Shown: positions 8,611-17,212, counted from the stretch's first letter. The stretch is 64,000 bases of DNA from Niabella yanshanensis (GCF_034424215.1 NZ_CP139960.1:1178001-1242000), one strand, 5' to 3'. A program made the numbers and translations. The notes: a model not told the origin generated them from the sequence alone.

Positions 8611-8966
8611 TAACAGACGAATTTGCAAAAGCATTTGCAGCAGCATGGATCAATGCATGGAATAACCACAACCTTGAGCATATATTGGAACATTACGAAA
8701 ATGATGTTGCGTTTTACTCGCCGCTTATCCGGTTGCTGAACTTTAATAATGAAGGTGCAATTAAAAACAAAGCTGATTTAAAAAAGTATTTTGAAACAGG
8801 TTTAAAAAATTACCCGGATTTGCATTTTAAATTGCATCATTGCTTTGCGGGAGTACATTCTATTGTTATTTACTATTCCTCTGTTAATGAACAATTATGC
8901 GCCGAAGTTTTTGAATTAAGCGAAAATGGTAAGGCCAAACGGGTGCTTTGTAATTATGCCCAATAA
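8607..8966 (+). CDS. NTF2-like (SnoaL-type) protein
   Basis: The 119-residue product contains FAAAWINAWNNHNLEHILEHY followed, after a strand, by FYSPLIRLL and later LKKYFETGLKNYPDLHFKLH. This is the usual SnoaL/NTF2 cone fold: an N-terminal helix pair and a curved sheet. The pocket residues do not identify a substrate. It overlaps the DUF1572 stop codon by 4 bp and is probably cotranscribed with it. Confidence 0.85.
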   Translation: MITDEFAKAFAAAWINAWNNHNLEHILEHYENDVAFYSPLIRLLNFNNEGAIKNKADLKKYFETGLKNYPDLHFKLHHCFAGVHSIVIYYSSVNEQLCAEVFELSENGKAKRVLCNYAQ

Positions 8967-9044
8967 ACAGGAGCATTAGCATTTTGCATGCATATCCATT
9001 GATATAAAGAAATAAAAATTGCCAATTACACAAAAGAGAAACCA

Positions 9045-9566
9045 ATGAAGTTTACATTATCAAAATCGCTGGAAATTATTGAAAGAACGCCAGGGGTTAT
9101 TTATGCGATGCTTTCGGGTTTATCAGACGAATGGGTAACAAGCAACGAAGGCGATGCTACCTGGAACGCTAAAGAAGTAGTGGCGCACCTGATTATTTGT
9201 GAGCAAACCAATTGGCTTGCACGGGCAAAAATTATTTTATCGGATGATGCCAACAAAAACCTGGAGCCTATTGATATGACCACCCATTTTGAGCTTGCAA
9301 AAAACCATTCGTTAGAAACATTGCTCCACATGTTTAAAACACTTAGGGAAGAGAGTGTTGCAGCACTAAAAAACTTCAATCTTCAGCTTGAAGATTTTAC
9401 AAAACACGCCTTTCACCCGAAAATTTTTGAAGTAAATTTGCAACAGCTTATTGCTACCTGGGTTACACACGACCTAAGCCACCTCACTCAAATCTCAAGA
9501 ATAATGGCCCAACAGTACAAAAACGAAGTGGGCCCGTTTGAAGCCTATTTAAAAATACTTAAATGA
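9045..9566 (+). CDS. DinB family protein
   Basis: The 173-residue protein has the DinB four-helix pattern. The three likely metal ligands are His in WNAKEVVAHLIICEQTNW (about residue 47) and the two in ATWVTHDLSHLTQISRIM (about 145-149). It is the second DinB-fold protein in this cluster, on either side of the NTF2-like gene. Members are linked to bacillithiol- or mycothiol-type transfer chemistry; the actual substrate is unknown. A 78-bp gap separates it from the gene before. Confidence 0.88.
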   Translation: MKFTLSKSLEIIERTPGVIYAMLSGLSDEWVTSNEGDATWNAKEVVAHLIICEQTNWLARAKIILSDDANKNLEPIDMTTHFELAKNHSLETLLHMFKTLREESVAALKNFNLQLEDFTKHAFHPKIFEVNLQQLIATWVTHDLSHLTQISRIMAQQYKNEVGPFEAYLKILK

Positions 9567-9819
9567 ACATCCTACACCAATTTCCCATACCGGATATTGT
9601 CAGTGGCATAAAGATTAAATGTTGCTACTGCCTTTCAACCTATATGGTTTTTTGTGATTACTGTACTTGATAAAAACGATCACTGCCTGGTAACAATAAC
9701 CAAAAAACAACCAATGAATGGCCTGTAAATAGAGCATTTACTTAGGGGCCGCTGCCTATGATTATGCATATTAAATGCGGCCACAATTAAATCTTTTCCG
9801 TATTGTAACTTTATTTGTC

Positions 9820-9827
9820 TATCTTTG
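9820..9827 (+). promoter_or_regulatory. Candidate -7 element ahead of the cold-shock cassette
   Basis: TATCTTTG exactly matches the Bacteroidota -7 consensus TAnnTTTG. No well-spaced -33 element is seen; the nearest TTG (9803-9805) is only 14 bp upstream. If used, it would give a leader of about 180 nt before the desaturase, a length reminiscent of cold-shock mRNA leaders. The rest of the 9567-10014 gap holds nothing else that I recognise. Confidence 0.4.
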
Positions 9828-10014
9828 CATACTGTTAAGAAAGTAACAGAAAACTCTTTCAAAGTTCGTTGCAAATTGGAATTAGTATTTATCTTGCCTT
9901 AAAGCAGATCTTCTCCTGATACTTCCTCCCTTGTAATAAGTTGCCGCTTTATTAGAAAATACGGATAGGTCTGTTCCTGTTCGGACTTATTATTATTTAT
10001 CAAATCTTCTTTTT

Positions 10015-11112
10015 ATAAAAAAGTTATCATTTAAAAAATCAGAAGCTGCTGATTTTTCCACCACCCTGAAAGACCGTGTTGCAGCCTATTTAAAAACTAA
10101 AGGTAAAAACCGGTACGGCAACCGGGCCCTGATCTTCAAGACGATTTTCATGCTCTCGCTCTATTTTGTTCCCCTGGGCATTATTTGCTTTGGAGGTATC
10201 AGCCAGATATGGCAATTATTTGCCTTATTTATACTTAGCGGGTTAGGAATGGCTGGCATAGGTATGGGTATTATGCACGATGCATTACATGGCTCGTACT
10301 CTAAAAGTAAAACGCTTAATAAATGGATGGGGTATACCATGAACCTGATTGGAGCCAGCGATGAAGTATGGAAATTACAGCATAATGTGCTGCATCACAG
10401 CTTCACTAATATTGAGGAGCACGACGACGACATTAATGCTCCCTTCTTTCTGCGTTTTTCACCTCATGCTAAAAGAAACCGCCTGCATCCCTATCAACAT
10501 TATTATGTTTGGCTATTTTATGGTTTATCTACAATATCCTGGATAACATCCAAAGATTTTATCAGGCTTAACCGCTACAGGAAATTGGGGCTGATTAAAG
10601 GAAAAGCTGAATATAAGAGACTTTTGTTAAGGATTATCTTCTGGAAATTTATTTACTTCTCTTATGTGCTTGTATTGCCGCTGCTGCTTACTTCGCTTGC
10701 CCCATGGATCGTGATCCTTGCGTTTTTAAGTATGCATTTTGTAACGGGCCTTTGCATATCCATCGTATTTCAAACGGCTCATGTAATGCCTGACACGTCT
10801 TATCCCCTGCCAGACGGTGCAGGTAAACTGGAACATGAGCGGCTGGTGCACCAACTCACTACGACCTGCAATTTTGCTCCCCGAAGCAAGTGGTTTTCGT
10901 GGCTGATAGGAGGTCTGAATTTCCAGATTGAACATCATTTATTCCCGCACATTTCTCATGTGCACTACAGGCACCTGGCACCTATTGTTAAGAAAACTAC
11001 AGAAGAATTTGGTATACCTTATTACAGCTATTCTACATTTTTTTCTGCTATAAAAAGCCATGGCATAATGCTACGGCAGTTAGGCTCTATGCCTTGCAAG
11101 CCGACTACTTAA
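10015..11112 (+). CDS. Fatty acid (acyl-lipid) desaturase, apparent ATA start
   Basis: The first ATG of this frame is at 10150, but the frame is open back to 9940, and a family-like N-terminus (KKLSFKKSEAADFSTTLKDR) begins directly after an ATA at 10015. Starting there gives 365 residues, the usual family length; starting at 10150 gives 320. The three histidine boxes are present: HDALH (about 88-92), QHNVLHHSF (about 120) and QIEHH (about 304-308). The Gln in the third box is typical of front-end-type desaturases. Four membrane helices are expected. It lies upstream of helicase and cold-shock genes and probably maintains membrane fluidity in the cold. Confidence 0.85.
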   Translation: MKKLSFKKSEAADFSTTLKDRVAAYLKTKGKNRYGNRALIFKTIFMLSLYFVPLGIICFGGISQIWQLFALFILSGLGMAGIGMGIMHDALHGSYSKSKTLNKWMGYTMNLIGASDEVWKLQHNVLHHSFTNIEEHDDDINAPFFLRFSPHAKRNRLHPYQHYYVWLFYGLSTISWITSKDFIRLNRYRKLGLIKGKAEYKRLLLRIIFWKFIYFSYVLVLPLLLTSLAPWIVILAFLSMHFVTGLCISIVFQTAHVMPDTSYPLPDGAGKLEHERLVHQLTTTCNFAPRSKWFSWLIGGLNFQIEHHLFPHISHVHYRHLAPIVKKTTEEFGIPYYSYSTFFSAIKSHGIMLRQLGSMPCKPTT

Positions 11113-11186
11113 ATAAAAGAAACACCTTTTATACCATCTTCAAACGTTTGATAAGCAGATGCTTTATCAATCATAAAAATAAACTA

Positions 11187-12356
11187 ATGAAATACATTAC
11201 AAAAAATAAAAAGAACAATAAGCAGCCGCGTACAGCCGGTGAAAAGAAAATAAAAACGATGGACCCCGCTTTACTGCAGGTACGGCCTGCAATGCAGGAA
11301 TCAGCCGGCTTTGAAGCAACATTGGCTTTTTCGGATATGCCGGTTCATCAACTGTTGAAGCAAAATATACAAAACAAAGGTTACAGGTATCCGACAGAGA
11401 TACAAGAGCGCGCTATACCCGCCCTTCTTAAAGGCGCAGATATCATTGGTATTGCGGCTACAGGTACAGGCAAAACAGGCGCTTTTCTGATACCCTTTAT
11501 TGAACAATTATTACACAACAAAAATAGAACAGGCCTGGTGGTGGTACCCACGAGAGAGTTGGCCCAACAGGTTGCTGAAGAATTTAAAGCGCTAACGACA
11601 GGCATGAAATTTCGCGCTGCGTGTTTTATTGGCGGCACCAACGTGAACGCCGATATTGCCCGAGCAGGCGCAAAGAATCATTTGATCATTGCTACACCAG
11701 GACGATTGTTAGATCTGGTAAACAGGAAGGCCCTGCATCTGAACGCAATAGAGGTGCTGATATTGGATGAGTTTGACCGTATGCTTGATATGGGTTTTAT
11801 CAACGATGTAACCACTATTGCATCCCTCACCCGTGCGCGCAGGCAAACCCTGTTATTTTCAGCCACTATTAATGCTTCACAGCAAACACTGATCCGCCAG
11901 CTTGTTCAAGACCCTCTTACTATAAACGTGAGTAGCGGCAAAAGCGCCAGCAGCACTGTAGAGCAAAACGTTTTGGAAGTGGCGCCCAATGAAAACAAAA
12001 TGGAAGTGCTGTTTAACCTATTGAGCGGTGACAGCTTTGAGAAAGTAATGCTTTTTGCTGAAACCAAGCGAACGGTAGATAATATCAATAAGCAACTGGC
12101 ACGAAGAGGCGTTAGATCAGATGTGATACATGGCAATAAATCGCAGCATTATCGTACAAAAGCCATCCAGCAATTTAAAACCGGCCACACGCGGGTATTG
12201 ATCGCTACTGATGTTGCTTCAAGAGGTTTGGATGTACAGAATGTGACTCACGTAATCAATTACCAGCTACCCCAAACTATGGAAGCCTATATTCACCGGA
12301 TTGGCCGTACCGGAAGAGCCGGTAAAAAAGGAATAGCTTATACATTTATCAATTAA
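11187..12356 (+). CDS. DEAD-box RNA helicase with DEFD motif II
   Basis: The frame opens at 11094 inside the desaturase gene, but the ATG at 11187 is the better start, giving 389 residues. The helicase motifs are in order: Q motif YPTEIQERAI, motif I ATGTGKT (Lys 96), PTRELAQQ, TPGRLLDL, motif II DEFD (194-197) in place of DEAD, SAT, ATDVASRGLD and HRIGRTGRAG. The protein ends soon after motif VI, so it is a minimal core without the C-terminal RNA-binding extension of DeaD or CsdA. The cold-shock protein gene follows 18 bp after the stop, so cold-linked RNA unwinding is the likely role. Confidence 0.92.
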   Translation: MKYITKNKKNNKQPRTAGEKKIKTMDPALLQVRPAMQESAGFEATLAFSDMPVHQLLKQNIQNKGYRYPTEIQERAIPALLKGADIIGIAATGTGKTGAFLIPFIEQLLHNKNRTGLVVVPTRELAQQVAEEFKALTTGMKFRAACFIGGTNVNADIARAGAKNHLIIATPGRLLDLVNRKALHLNAIEVLILDEFDRMLDMGFINDVTTIASLTRARRQTLLFSATINASQQTLIRQLVQDPLTINVSSGKSASSTVEQNVLEVAPNENKMEVLFNLLSGDSFEKVMLFAETKRTVDNINKQLARRGVRSDVIHGNKSQHYRTKAIQQFKTGHTRVLIATDVASRGLDVQNVTHVINYQLPQTMEAYIHRIGRTGRAGKKGIAYTFIN

Positions 12357-12374
12357 TACTTAAAATAGACAATT

Positions 12375-12569
12375 ATGAAACAAGGAACAGTAAAATTTTT
12401 CAATGACGAAAAAGGATTTGGCTTTATAACACCACTTGAAGGCGGTAAAGACATTTTTGTACATAAAAGCGGGCTTATACATCAAATTGATGCCAGCGAC
12501 CAGGTAACTTACACTACACGCGACACATCAAGAGGGCTGGAAGCCATTGAAGTAAAGCAAGCAAGATAA
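12375..12569 (+). CDS. Cold-shock domain protein
   Basis: The 64-residue protein is a single cold-shock domain. RNP1 is KGFGFI (about 14-19) and RNP2 is DIFVHKSGL (about 27-35). It begins [18 protein letters not shown], the standard CspA-family start, and should bind single-stranded RNA or DNA in the cytosol. It closes the desaturase-helicase-csp cassette. A weak hairpin (ATAGCTG/CAGCTAT, 12571-12595) follows the stop codon and could be a terminator. Confidence 0.95.
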   Translation: MKQGTVKFFNDEKGFGFITPLEGGKDIFVHKSGLIHQIDASDQVTYTTRDTSRGLEAIEVKQAR

Positions 12570-12920
12570 AATAGCTGCCAAAAAAGACCAGCTATATTAT
12601 TTGCAGGATTACTCACAGGTATTATAGTGCCTGGGACCCGGTAAATGATTATTTGCTAACAAGGGCTGTCTTCTATGTTTAAAGCAAGCCTTGAGTGTTA
12701 AAATTTCAAACTGCATCAGTTTTTAGCTGGTGCATTCTTTTTCAGACCCCTATAAAACAATCTGCTCTTCGCAGACATTGTTATTACATGCGGCAATTAC
12801 ATGTATTTTTTTAACAGGTTGTCAAATGCCAACAAAGAGTGGTCTTGTTTTCAAACCACAGACAGCCTCCTGCACTTTTTATGTTCACAGCATTGTCAGC
12901 GTATTATGCCCGGCATTTCA
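12570..12920. other. Intergenic gap with no supported gene
   Basis: Apart from the weak hairpin just after the csp gene, I see no RNA element or clear promoter. A 65-codon + strand frame (12730-12927) contains a lipobox-like LTGC, but it overlaps the end of the convergent MaoC gene and shows no family resemblance. Confidence 0.5.
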
Positions 12921-13379
12921 CTATTGAAAGTGGTATAAAAATACCACATCGCCCACATAGGCAGGTTTTGCCTGATCTTTGATATTAAGGATGGCTTCTA
13001 TAACAACTTTGGTGGTTCCCCTCAGGTCAATTATCGATTTAAGCTTAGCCTTTAACTGAACTTCGCTGTCTACCAAAACGGGCTGGCCAAATTTAAGATT
13101 CTCTATACCGTAATTAATTTCCATTTTAAGATTGCGGACATCAGCAATCTGTTTCCACAAATATGGAATTAACGACAATGTTAAGTAACCATGTGCAATG
13201 GTAACTTTAAATGGCCCTTCCTTTTCAGCCCTTTCCTTGTCCACATGAATCCATTGGTGATCCAGTGTGGCGTCTGCAAACCTGTCGATTTGAGTTTGAT
13301 CTATCTTATGCCAGTTAGAGGAGCCCATCTCTTTACCAAGATATGATTTATATTCTTCGAAGTTGTTAATTACCAGCAT
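12921..13379 (-). CDS. MaoC-like (R)-specific enoyl-CoA hydratase
   Basis: The 152-residue protein has the hot-dog hydratase motif: DRFADATLDHQWIHVDKERA (about 32-51) with the catalytic Asp/His pair, followed by FKVTIAHGYLTLSLIPYL. This matches the MaoC/PhaJ group that hydrates trans-2-enoyl-CoA to (R)-3-hydroxyacyl-CoA. The chain length preferred cannot be read from the sequence. It stands alone, convergent with the cold-shock cassette. Confidence 0.9.
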   Translation of the reverse strand: MLVINNFEEYKSYLGKEMGSSNWHKIDQTQIDRFADATLDHQWIHVDKERAEKEGPFKVTIAHGYLTLSLIPYLWKQIADVRNLKMEINYGIENLKFGQPVLVDSEVQLKAKLKSIIDLRGTTKVVIEAILNIKDQAKPAYVGDVVFLYHFQ

Positions 13380-13455
13380 GAGTATATTTTATTTTGATGA
13401 ACAGCACTAATTACCTGCCTTTACGGGATACTTAATCAATCGGCCGGCATTTGCA

Positions 13456-13590
13456 TTACCAGTTAAATTTGTAGTGCCATTGAGTTATCGTTATTACCGA
13501 TTTGGAATCTCTAAAATAAGGATTCCTGATCAAACCAGGCCGATTGACTTGGGTGTATTTCAAATTTTCGCTAAAGTCATGCCGTCCGAA
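13456..13590 (-). pseudogene. Possible 3' remnant of an outer-membrane protein gene
   Basis: The minus-strand frame ending at 13456 finishes with RNPYFRDSKSVITITQWHYKF plus two residues, an alternating pattern like the last strand of an outer-membrane barrel. Upstream of about 13590 the same frame runs into a G+C-rich palindromic stretch (GCCCGCC...GGGCAGG) and then hairpin repeats, with no sensible protein. It is read as a relic, not a gene. The parent family is not identified and the call is weak. Confidence 0.3.
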
Positions 13591-13669
13591 GTGCCCGCCT
13601 GACCGGACGGGCAGGGACGGGGAGGCGTCTCGGTAATAGTAGAGATATCTCGGGCGGATGCATGAATCA

Positions 13670-13800
13670 TTACTATATCGCAGCGATGCTGCTTTTATTA
13701 TGGTGATCATTGCCGCATAGCAGCATCGTATGAATAGCTGCCATAATAATTTGTTAGTTATCTGAGCTGCGTAGCAGTGATATATTCTGTTTCAAACAAA
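13670..13800 (-). repeat. Degenerate member of the GCCGCTAYGCGGC palindrome family
   Basis: Three hairpin units are present: GCAGCGATGCTGC (about 13681), GCCGCATAGCAGC (about 13712) and GCTGCGTAGCAG (about 13769). Read on the minus strand, the last two become CTGCTACGCAGC and GCTGCTATGCGGC. These are decayed forms of the alternating TACG/TATG palindromes in the 20.1-20.8 kb array. The rest of the 13.4-14.3 kb gap holds only short frames without resemblance to known proteins. Confidence 0.5.
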
Positions 13801-14322
13801 GAGGAATTGATGCGATCGCCCTGAAGATTTCCCGACAGGCTCAAAAGGATCTATAAAAGGAACTATAGCATAGGCCAAATTTGAATTGCCCCTTTGGCTT
13901 TAGCGGTCTTTTTTTGCCCGTTGGTGGTTGTATGTCTACAACAGGTGTGCCTATTGCAGCCCGCGGCTTTTCTACAATATTATAGAGGCATAGAGTACCC
14001 TGGCAATAGCTACGGCTATGGGCAATTGGTTCGGCATGCTACTTTTAAGCCGTGCTGAAAGACTATAGGATTGAATTGGTAATGAAATAAAGCGATGTTG
14101 CCTGGCTACTATTTCAGATGTTTACCAATCAACAACTTTATCGGTATGGCAAGCCATGATTCTTATAGAAGCACGCGCTGTTGCTGCAGCTCAAATGCCA
14201 AAGTTGCCTATACCCAAATCTCCTCCAGGCTGCCAGGTTCGATAGTCTTTGTACACACTACCGGAAGCAAACTTTTCAGCTGGCCTTTTTATTCACTGGC
14301 ATTTACTGTGCATTATTTCCCT

Positions 14323-15324
14323 TTAAGGATGCCCGCCCCCTCCCGCTGCTCCATAAATTTGCCCGTTAGCATAGCTGGCATCGCTTGCAGCTAACTGAAC
14401 GTAAATAGAAGCCAGCTCTGCGGGCTGCCCGGGGCGACCTAACGGTGTACCTTCTCCAAATGTTTTTAATTTTTCCGGTTTAGACCCTCCGCCCAATTGT
14501 AACGGTGTCCATATAGGTCCGGGCGCAACACCGTTTACGCGTATACCTTTTGGACCTAACTGCTTAGCTAACGACCGGACGAAATTAGTGGTGGCCGCCT
14601 TGGTGATCGCATAATCAAAGAGCTCAGGAGAAGGATCTTCTGCCTGCACCGATGTGGTGGCAATGATACAGGCGCCCGGCTTCAGATGCGGCAATGCAGC
14701 TTTTATAACCCAGAAAGGCGCATAAATATTGGTTTTCATGGTCCAGTCGAACTGATCAGTGGTTATATCCTCAATAGATTCATGTGATTGCTGACGAGCT
14801 GCATTGCTTACCAGAATATCTAAACCGCCCAGCTCCTGTACCGCTTTTGCCACCAACTGTGTACAAAAATCCTCACTGCGCAAATCACCCGGAATGGCCA
14901 CCGCACGCCGTCCTTCTTTACGAATCAATTCCATCACCTCCTTTGCATCGCTTTCTTCTGCCGGCAGGTAATTAATGGCTACGTCGGCGCCCTCCCTGGC
15001 GTAAGCAATAGCCGCAGCACGCCCCATGCCCGAGTCTCCACCCGTTACCAACGCCTTTCTACCTGCCAAGCGTCCCGACCCTTTATAAGTTTTTTCTCCA
15101 TGGTCGGGCCTGGGTTCCATCTTATTAGCCAGCGCAGGCCAATCCTGATGCTGCTCCTTAAATGGGGGTTTGGGATACTTAGACCTGGGATCTTCCAGGC
15201 TTAGCATAAAATGCTGCGAAGGCGCTTCCTCTTCAGCCCAGGCAGTACTCATAGCCATTGCGGCTACGCCTGTGCCGACGCCCAGAATAGCTTTTCTCCG
15301 GGATATCCAATTTTTATTGATCAT
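14323..15324 (-). CDS. SDR family oxidoreductase with Tat-like leader
   Basis: The 333-residue protein starts with ISRRKAILGVGTGVAAMAMS, a twin-arginine-type signal ending near AWA (about residue 30). The SDR core begins near 85 with ALVTGGDSGMGRAAAIAYA (cofactor-binding TGxxxGMG). It continues with ILVSNAA, a catalytic Ser in IIATTSVQAE, and the YAITK Tyr-Lys pair. RVNGVAPGPIWTPLQ is typical of the YghA/glucose-dehydrogenase-like group. Export of a nucleotide-binding SDR is unusual and depends on whether the leader is real. It is the only gene on its strand here. Confidence 0.9.
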   Translation of the reverse strand: MINKNWISRRKAILGVGTGVAAMAMSTAWAEEEAPSQHFMLSLEDPRSKYPKPPFKEQHQDWPALANKMEPRPDHGEKTYKGSGRLAGRKALVTGGDSGMGRAAAIAYAREGADVAINYLPAEESDAKEVMELIRKEGRRAVAIPGDLRSEDFCTQLVAKAVQELGGLDILVSNAARQQSHESIEDITTDQFDWTMKTNIYAPFWVIKAALPHLKPGACIIATTSVQAEDPSPELFDYAITKAATTNFVRSLAKQLGPKGIRVNGVAPGPIWTPLQLGGGSKPEKLKTFGEGTPLGRPGQPAELASIYVQLAASDASYANGQIYGAAGGGGHP

Positions 15325-15514
15325 TGGTTTAAAGTTTTACTTATTATTCTGAGACAAACTTTATACCATGCCATCCTGCACAACAGCCCCTGCCCAGGCC
15401 CTGTATTTTTTTACTATCTGCTATAAAATTCTCTTCTCCTCGCAACACGGCTGAGTTTTCAAATAAATTCGTGATCATCTATTTTAAAAACGATATGTTT
15501 CCTTGGAAAAGAAG

Positions 15515-16189
15515 ATGCCATTAATTACAAAAATGAAACAATATACCAGCCTGCTTTTGTTGGCCCTGGGCATGAGCCAGCCCTCTATAAGTCAAAAGCA
15601 TACAACAGTTAATACGGAGATAGTCTCAACAAATGACAGCGAAACCCGCGCCAATGAACTCACGCACCAGCTGAACCTGGCGGATGCATCAAAGCGACAG
15701 CAAGTGCAAACCTTATTAACTGATCACCTGAAAGCATTACAAGTTATTTTTGACGACCGTAGAAAGAAAATGCAGGACGCCGGGCAAACCGCCAATAAGG
15801 AGTTGGCCGATAGTCGCGCCAGAACCGCCTGGGATGCAGCCAATGGACAATTAAATAAATTGTATGCGGCTTTTTTAGGTAAATTGTCTATTTTGCTTAC
15901 CCCTGAGCAAACTGAAAAGCTAAAAGACCTGATGACCGAAGGTGGACTACAACGGGAGTACAACCATTATCTTGCTTTGTTACCCAACCTGTCGGAGCAA
16001 CAAAAAAGCCAGGTGATCGCTTATTTAAAAGAAGCAAGGGAAAACGCGATGAATGCAGCTACCGCCCAAAACCGTGCGAAATGGTTTATTAAATTCCGAG
16101 GCAGGGCCAATAACTACCTTGCAGCAGCAGGTTATGATTTACGTAAAGCTACAGAAGAGCTTGAAGCACGGAAAAATAAAAATCAATAA
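15515..16189 (+). CDS. DUF3826 family exported protein
   Basis: A TTG at 15503 opens the frame, but ATG codons at 15515 and 15533 are better starts; from 15515 the protein has 224 residues. A signal peptide (KQYTSLLLLALGMSQPSISQ) is followed by a mostly helical, Gln/Lys-rich body. The C-terminal IAYLKEARENAMNAATAQ, then WFIKFRGRANNYLAAAGYDL, matches the Bacteroidota DUF3826 pattern. Function is unknown; a periplasmic location is predicted. The HopJ-like gene follows after 26 bp. Confidence 0.8.
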   Translation: MPLITKMKQYTSLLLLALGMSQPSISQKHTTVNTEIVSTNDSETRANELTHQLNLADASKRQQVQTLLTDHLKALQVIFDDRRKKMQDAGQTANKELADSRARTAWDAANGQLNKLYAAFLGKLSILLTPEQTEKLKDLMTEGGLQREYNHYLALLPNLSEQQKSQVIAYLKEARENAMNAATAQNRAKWFIKFRGRANNYLAAAGYDLRKATEELEARKNKNQ

Positions 16190-16215
16190 TTATTTAAAGT
16201 AAAAACTTGATACAT

Positions 16216-16566
16216 ATGGCCATATCAAAACAGGAAATAGACCTGCTCTTATCACAACTCAACAACAAGGAAATTAAATTTTCTGATATACTTCAATTTA
16301 TTGAAGCGCATTACACCCATACACCGGCAGCTTTTAAAAATGGTGAGCAACTGAATGCAGCTTCAGAAAATCAGGGCAGTGCAAAGGTGCTGCGCTTCGC
16401 ACAGCTGAATAAATTATCAGAAACCGATACATTAAAGTTGTTTGCTGAACATTACGATGATGTTGTTGCAACGCCCAACGCTGTCAATCATCAAAACATC
16501 AGGCAGTTTATGCAATGGGGTTGGGAGGGTGTACGTTTTGATAGCGAGGCGCTTGCCGAAAAATAA
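16216..16566 (+). CDS. HopJ type III effector-like protein
   Basis: The preferred start is the ATG at 16216 (MAISKQEIDLLLSQL), giving 116 residues; the TTG at 16207 is less likely. The core FIEAHYTHTPAAFKNGEQLNA, with LRFAQLNKLSETDTLKLFAEHY and HQNIRQFMQWGWEGVRF, is the HopJ family signature. Despite the name, the family is widespread in bacteria that have no type III secretion and is probably a small cytosolic protein of unknown role. No secretion genes are in the window. Confidence 0.88.
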   Translation: MAISKQEIDLLLSQLNNKEIKFSDILQFIEAHYTHTPAAFKNGEQLNAASENQGSAKVLRFAQLNKLSETDTLKLFAEHYDDVVATPNAVNHQNIRQFMQWGWEGVRFDSEALAEK

Positions 16567-16583
16567 CTCCATACTATAGCAAA

Positions 16584-16601
16584 GCCCCCGAAAACGGGGG
16601 C
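16584..16601. terminator. Hairpin between convergent genes
   Basis: GCCCCCG-AAAA-CGGGGGC is a perfect 7-bp, G+C-only stem with a 4-nt loop, placed between the HopJ-like gene and the convergent DUF4136 gene. It lacks a clear T run on either side, so termination is inferred from stem strength and position. Confidence 0.65.
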
Positions 16602-16639
16602 CCTTGCTTATAACTACCAAACCAAACTACGCTAATTTT

Positions 16640-17212
16640 TTATCCTTTCTCTTCCCGCCATTTTTTAAAGATGGCATTTACGATCCGGTCCACCTCGCGG
16701 GATGTTATCCTCCTGTCATTTAATTCGTCAGTTGCCCAACCCTGTAATATGGTTTCATCGCTCTGGGCATCCACCATTGTGATGGTTATCGTACCTTCTC
16801 TTGTAGGCACATTATAATTATCATAGCCTACAAACCTTTGCGGATAATAAACCCTGTAAAACCTCCTGGCGTAGGGATTATAAAAAGTTCTGAAACCTCC
16901 CCAGGAATACATCGGTTCCGAAGCTACTCTCGTTCCTTTCTCAACCAGTACATCATAACTCAATATCACATCCGGGCTACGCTTCACTTCTTTCCATCCC
17001 TGCGTCCTGATCAATTCTGCACTTACCGCGTCTTTTATACGTTGTTCGGCTATTCCGGCTTTCAATCCCCGCTCATTCCTTTGCGCCCAGGCGAAAGTTT
17101 GATAATCACCAAAGTCAACGTTCCTGGCTTTTTCTATATGTGCTGTAGGACCACAACCAGAAACAATAAGAGCTAATATTGCAACTATACCCAACAGCGC
17201 TACTCTTTTCAT
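16640..17212 (-). CDS. DUF4136 lipoprotein
   Basis: The 190-residue product has a lipoprotein signal (MKRVALLGIVAILALIVSGC, lipidation Cys 20). The body starts VDFGDYQTFAWAQ and ends with TSREVDRIVNAIFKKW, both marks of DUF4136. This family is found in envelope lipoproteins of Gram-negative bacteria and has no established function. A GG/Tyr/Arg-rich middle (YSWGGFRTFYNPYARRFYR) looks flexible. It should be anchored in the envelope. Confidence 0.88.
   Translation of the reverse strand: MKRVALLGIVAILALIVSGCGPTAHIEKARNVDFGDYQTFAWAQRNERGLKAGIAEQRIKDAVSAELIRTQGWKEVKRSPDVILSYDVLVEKGTRVASEPMYSWGGFRTFYNPYARRFYRVYYPQRFVGYDNYNVPTREGTITITMVDAQSDETILQGWATDELNDRRITSREVDRIVNAIFKKWREEKG

Noticed and set aside
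9680-9874. 64-codon ORF antisense to the cold-cassette leader
   Set aside because: No family features; it lies across the candidate promoter.
12730-12927. 65-codon ORF with a LTGC lipobox-like site
   Set aside because: The Cys is too far from the start for a normal lipoprotein signal given the polar N-terminus; it runs into the convergent MaoC gene.
14095-14394. 99-codon ORF on the + strand
   Set aside because: It overlaps the end of the SDR gene and has a Ser/Cys/Arg-rich composition typical of chance frames.
16207-16215. TTG start for the HopJ-like gene
   Set aside because: An ATG three codons later fits the family start better.
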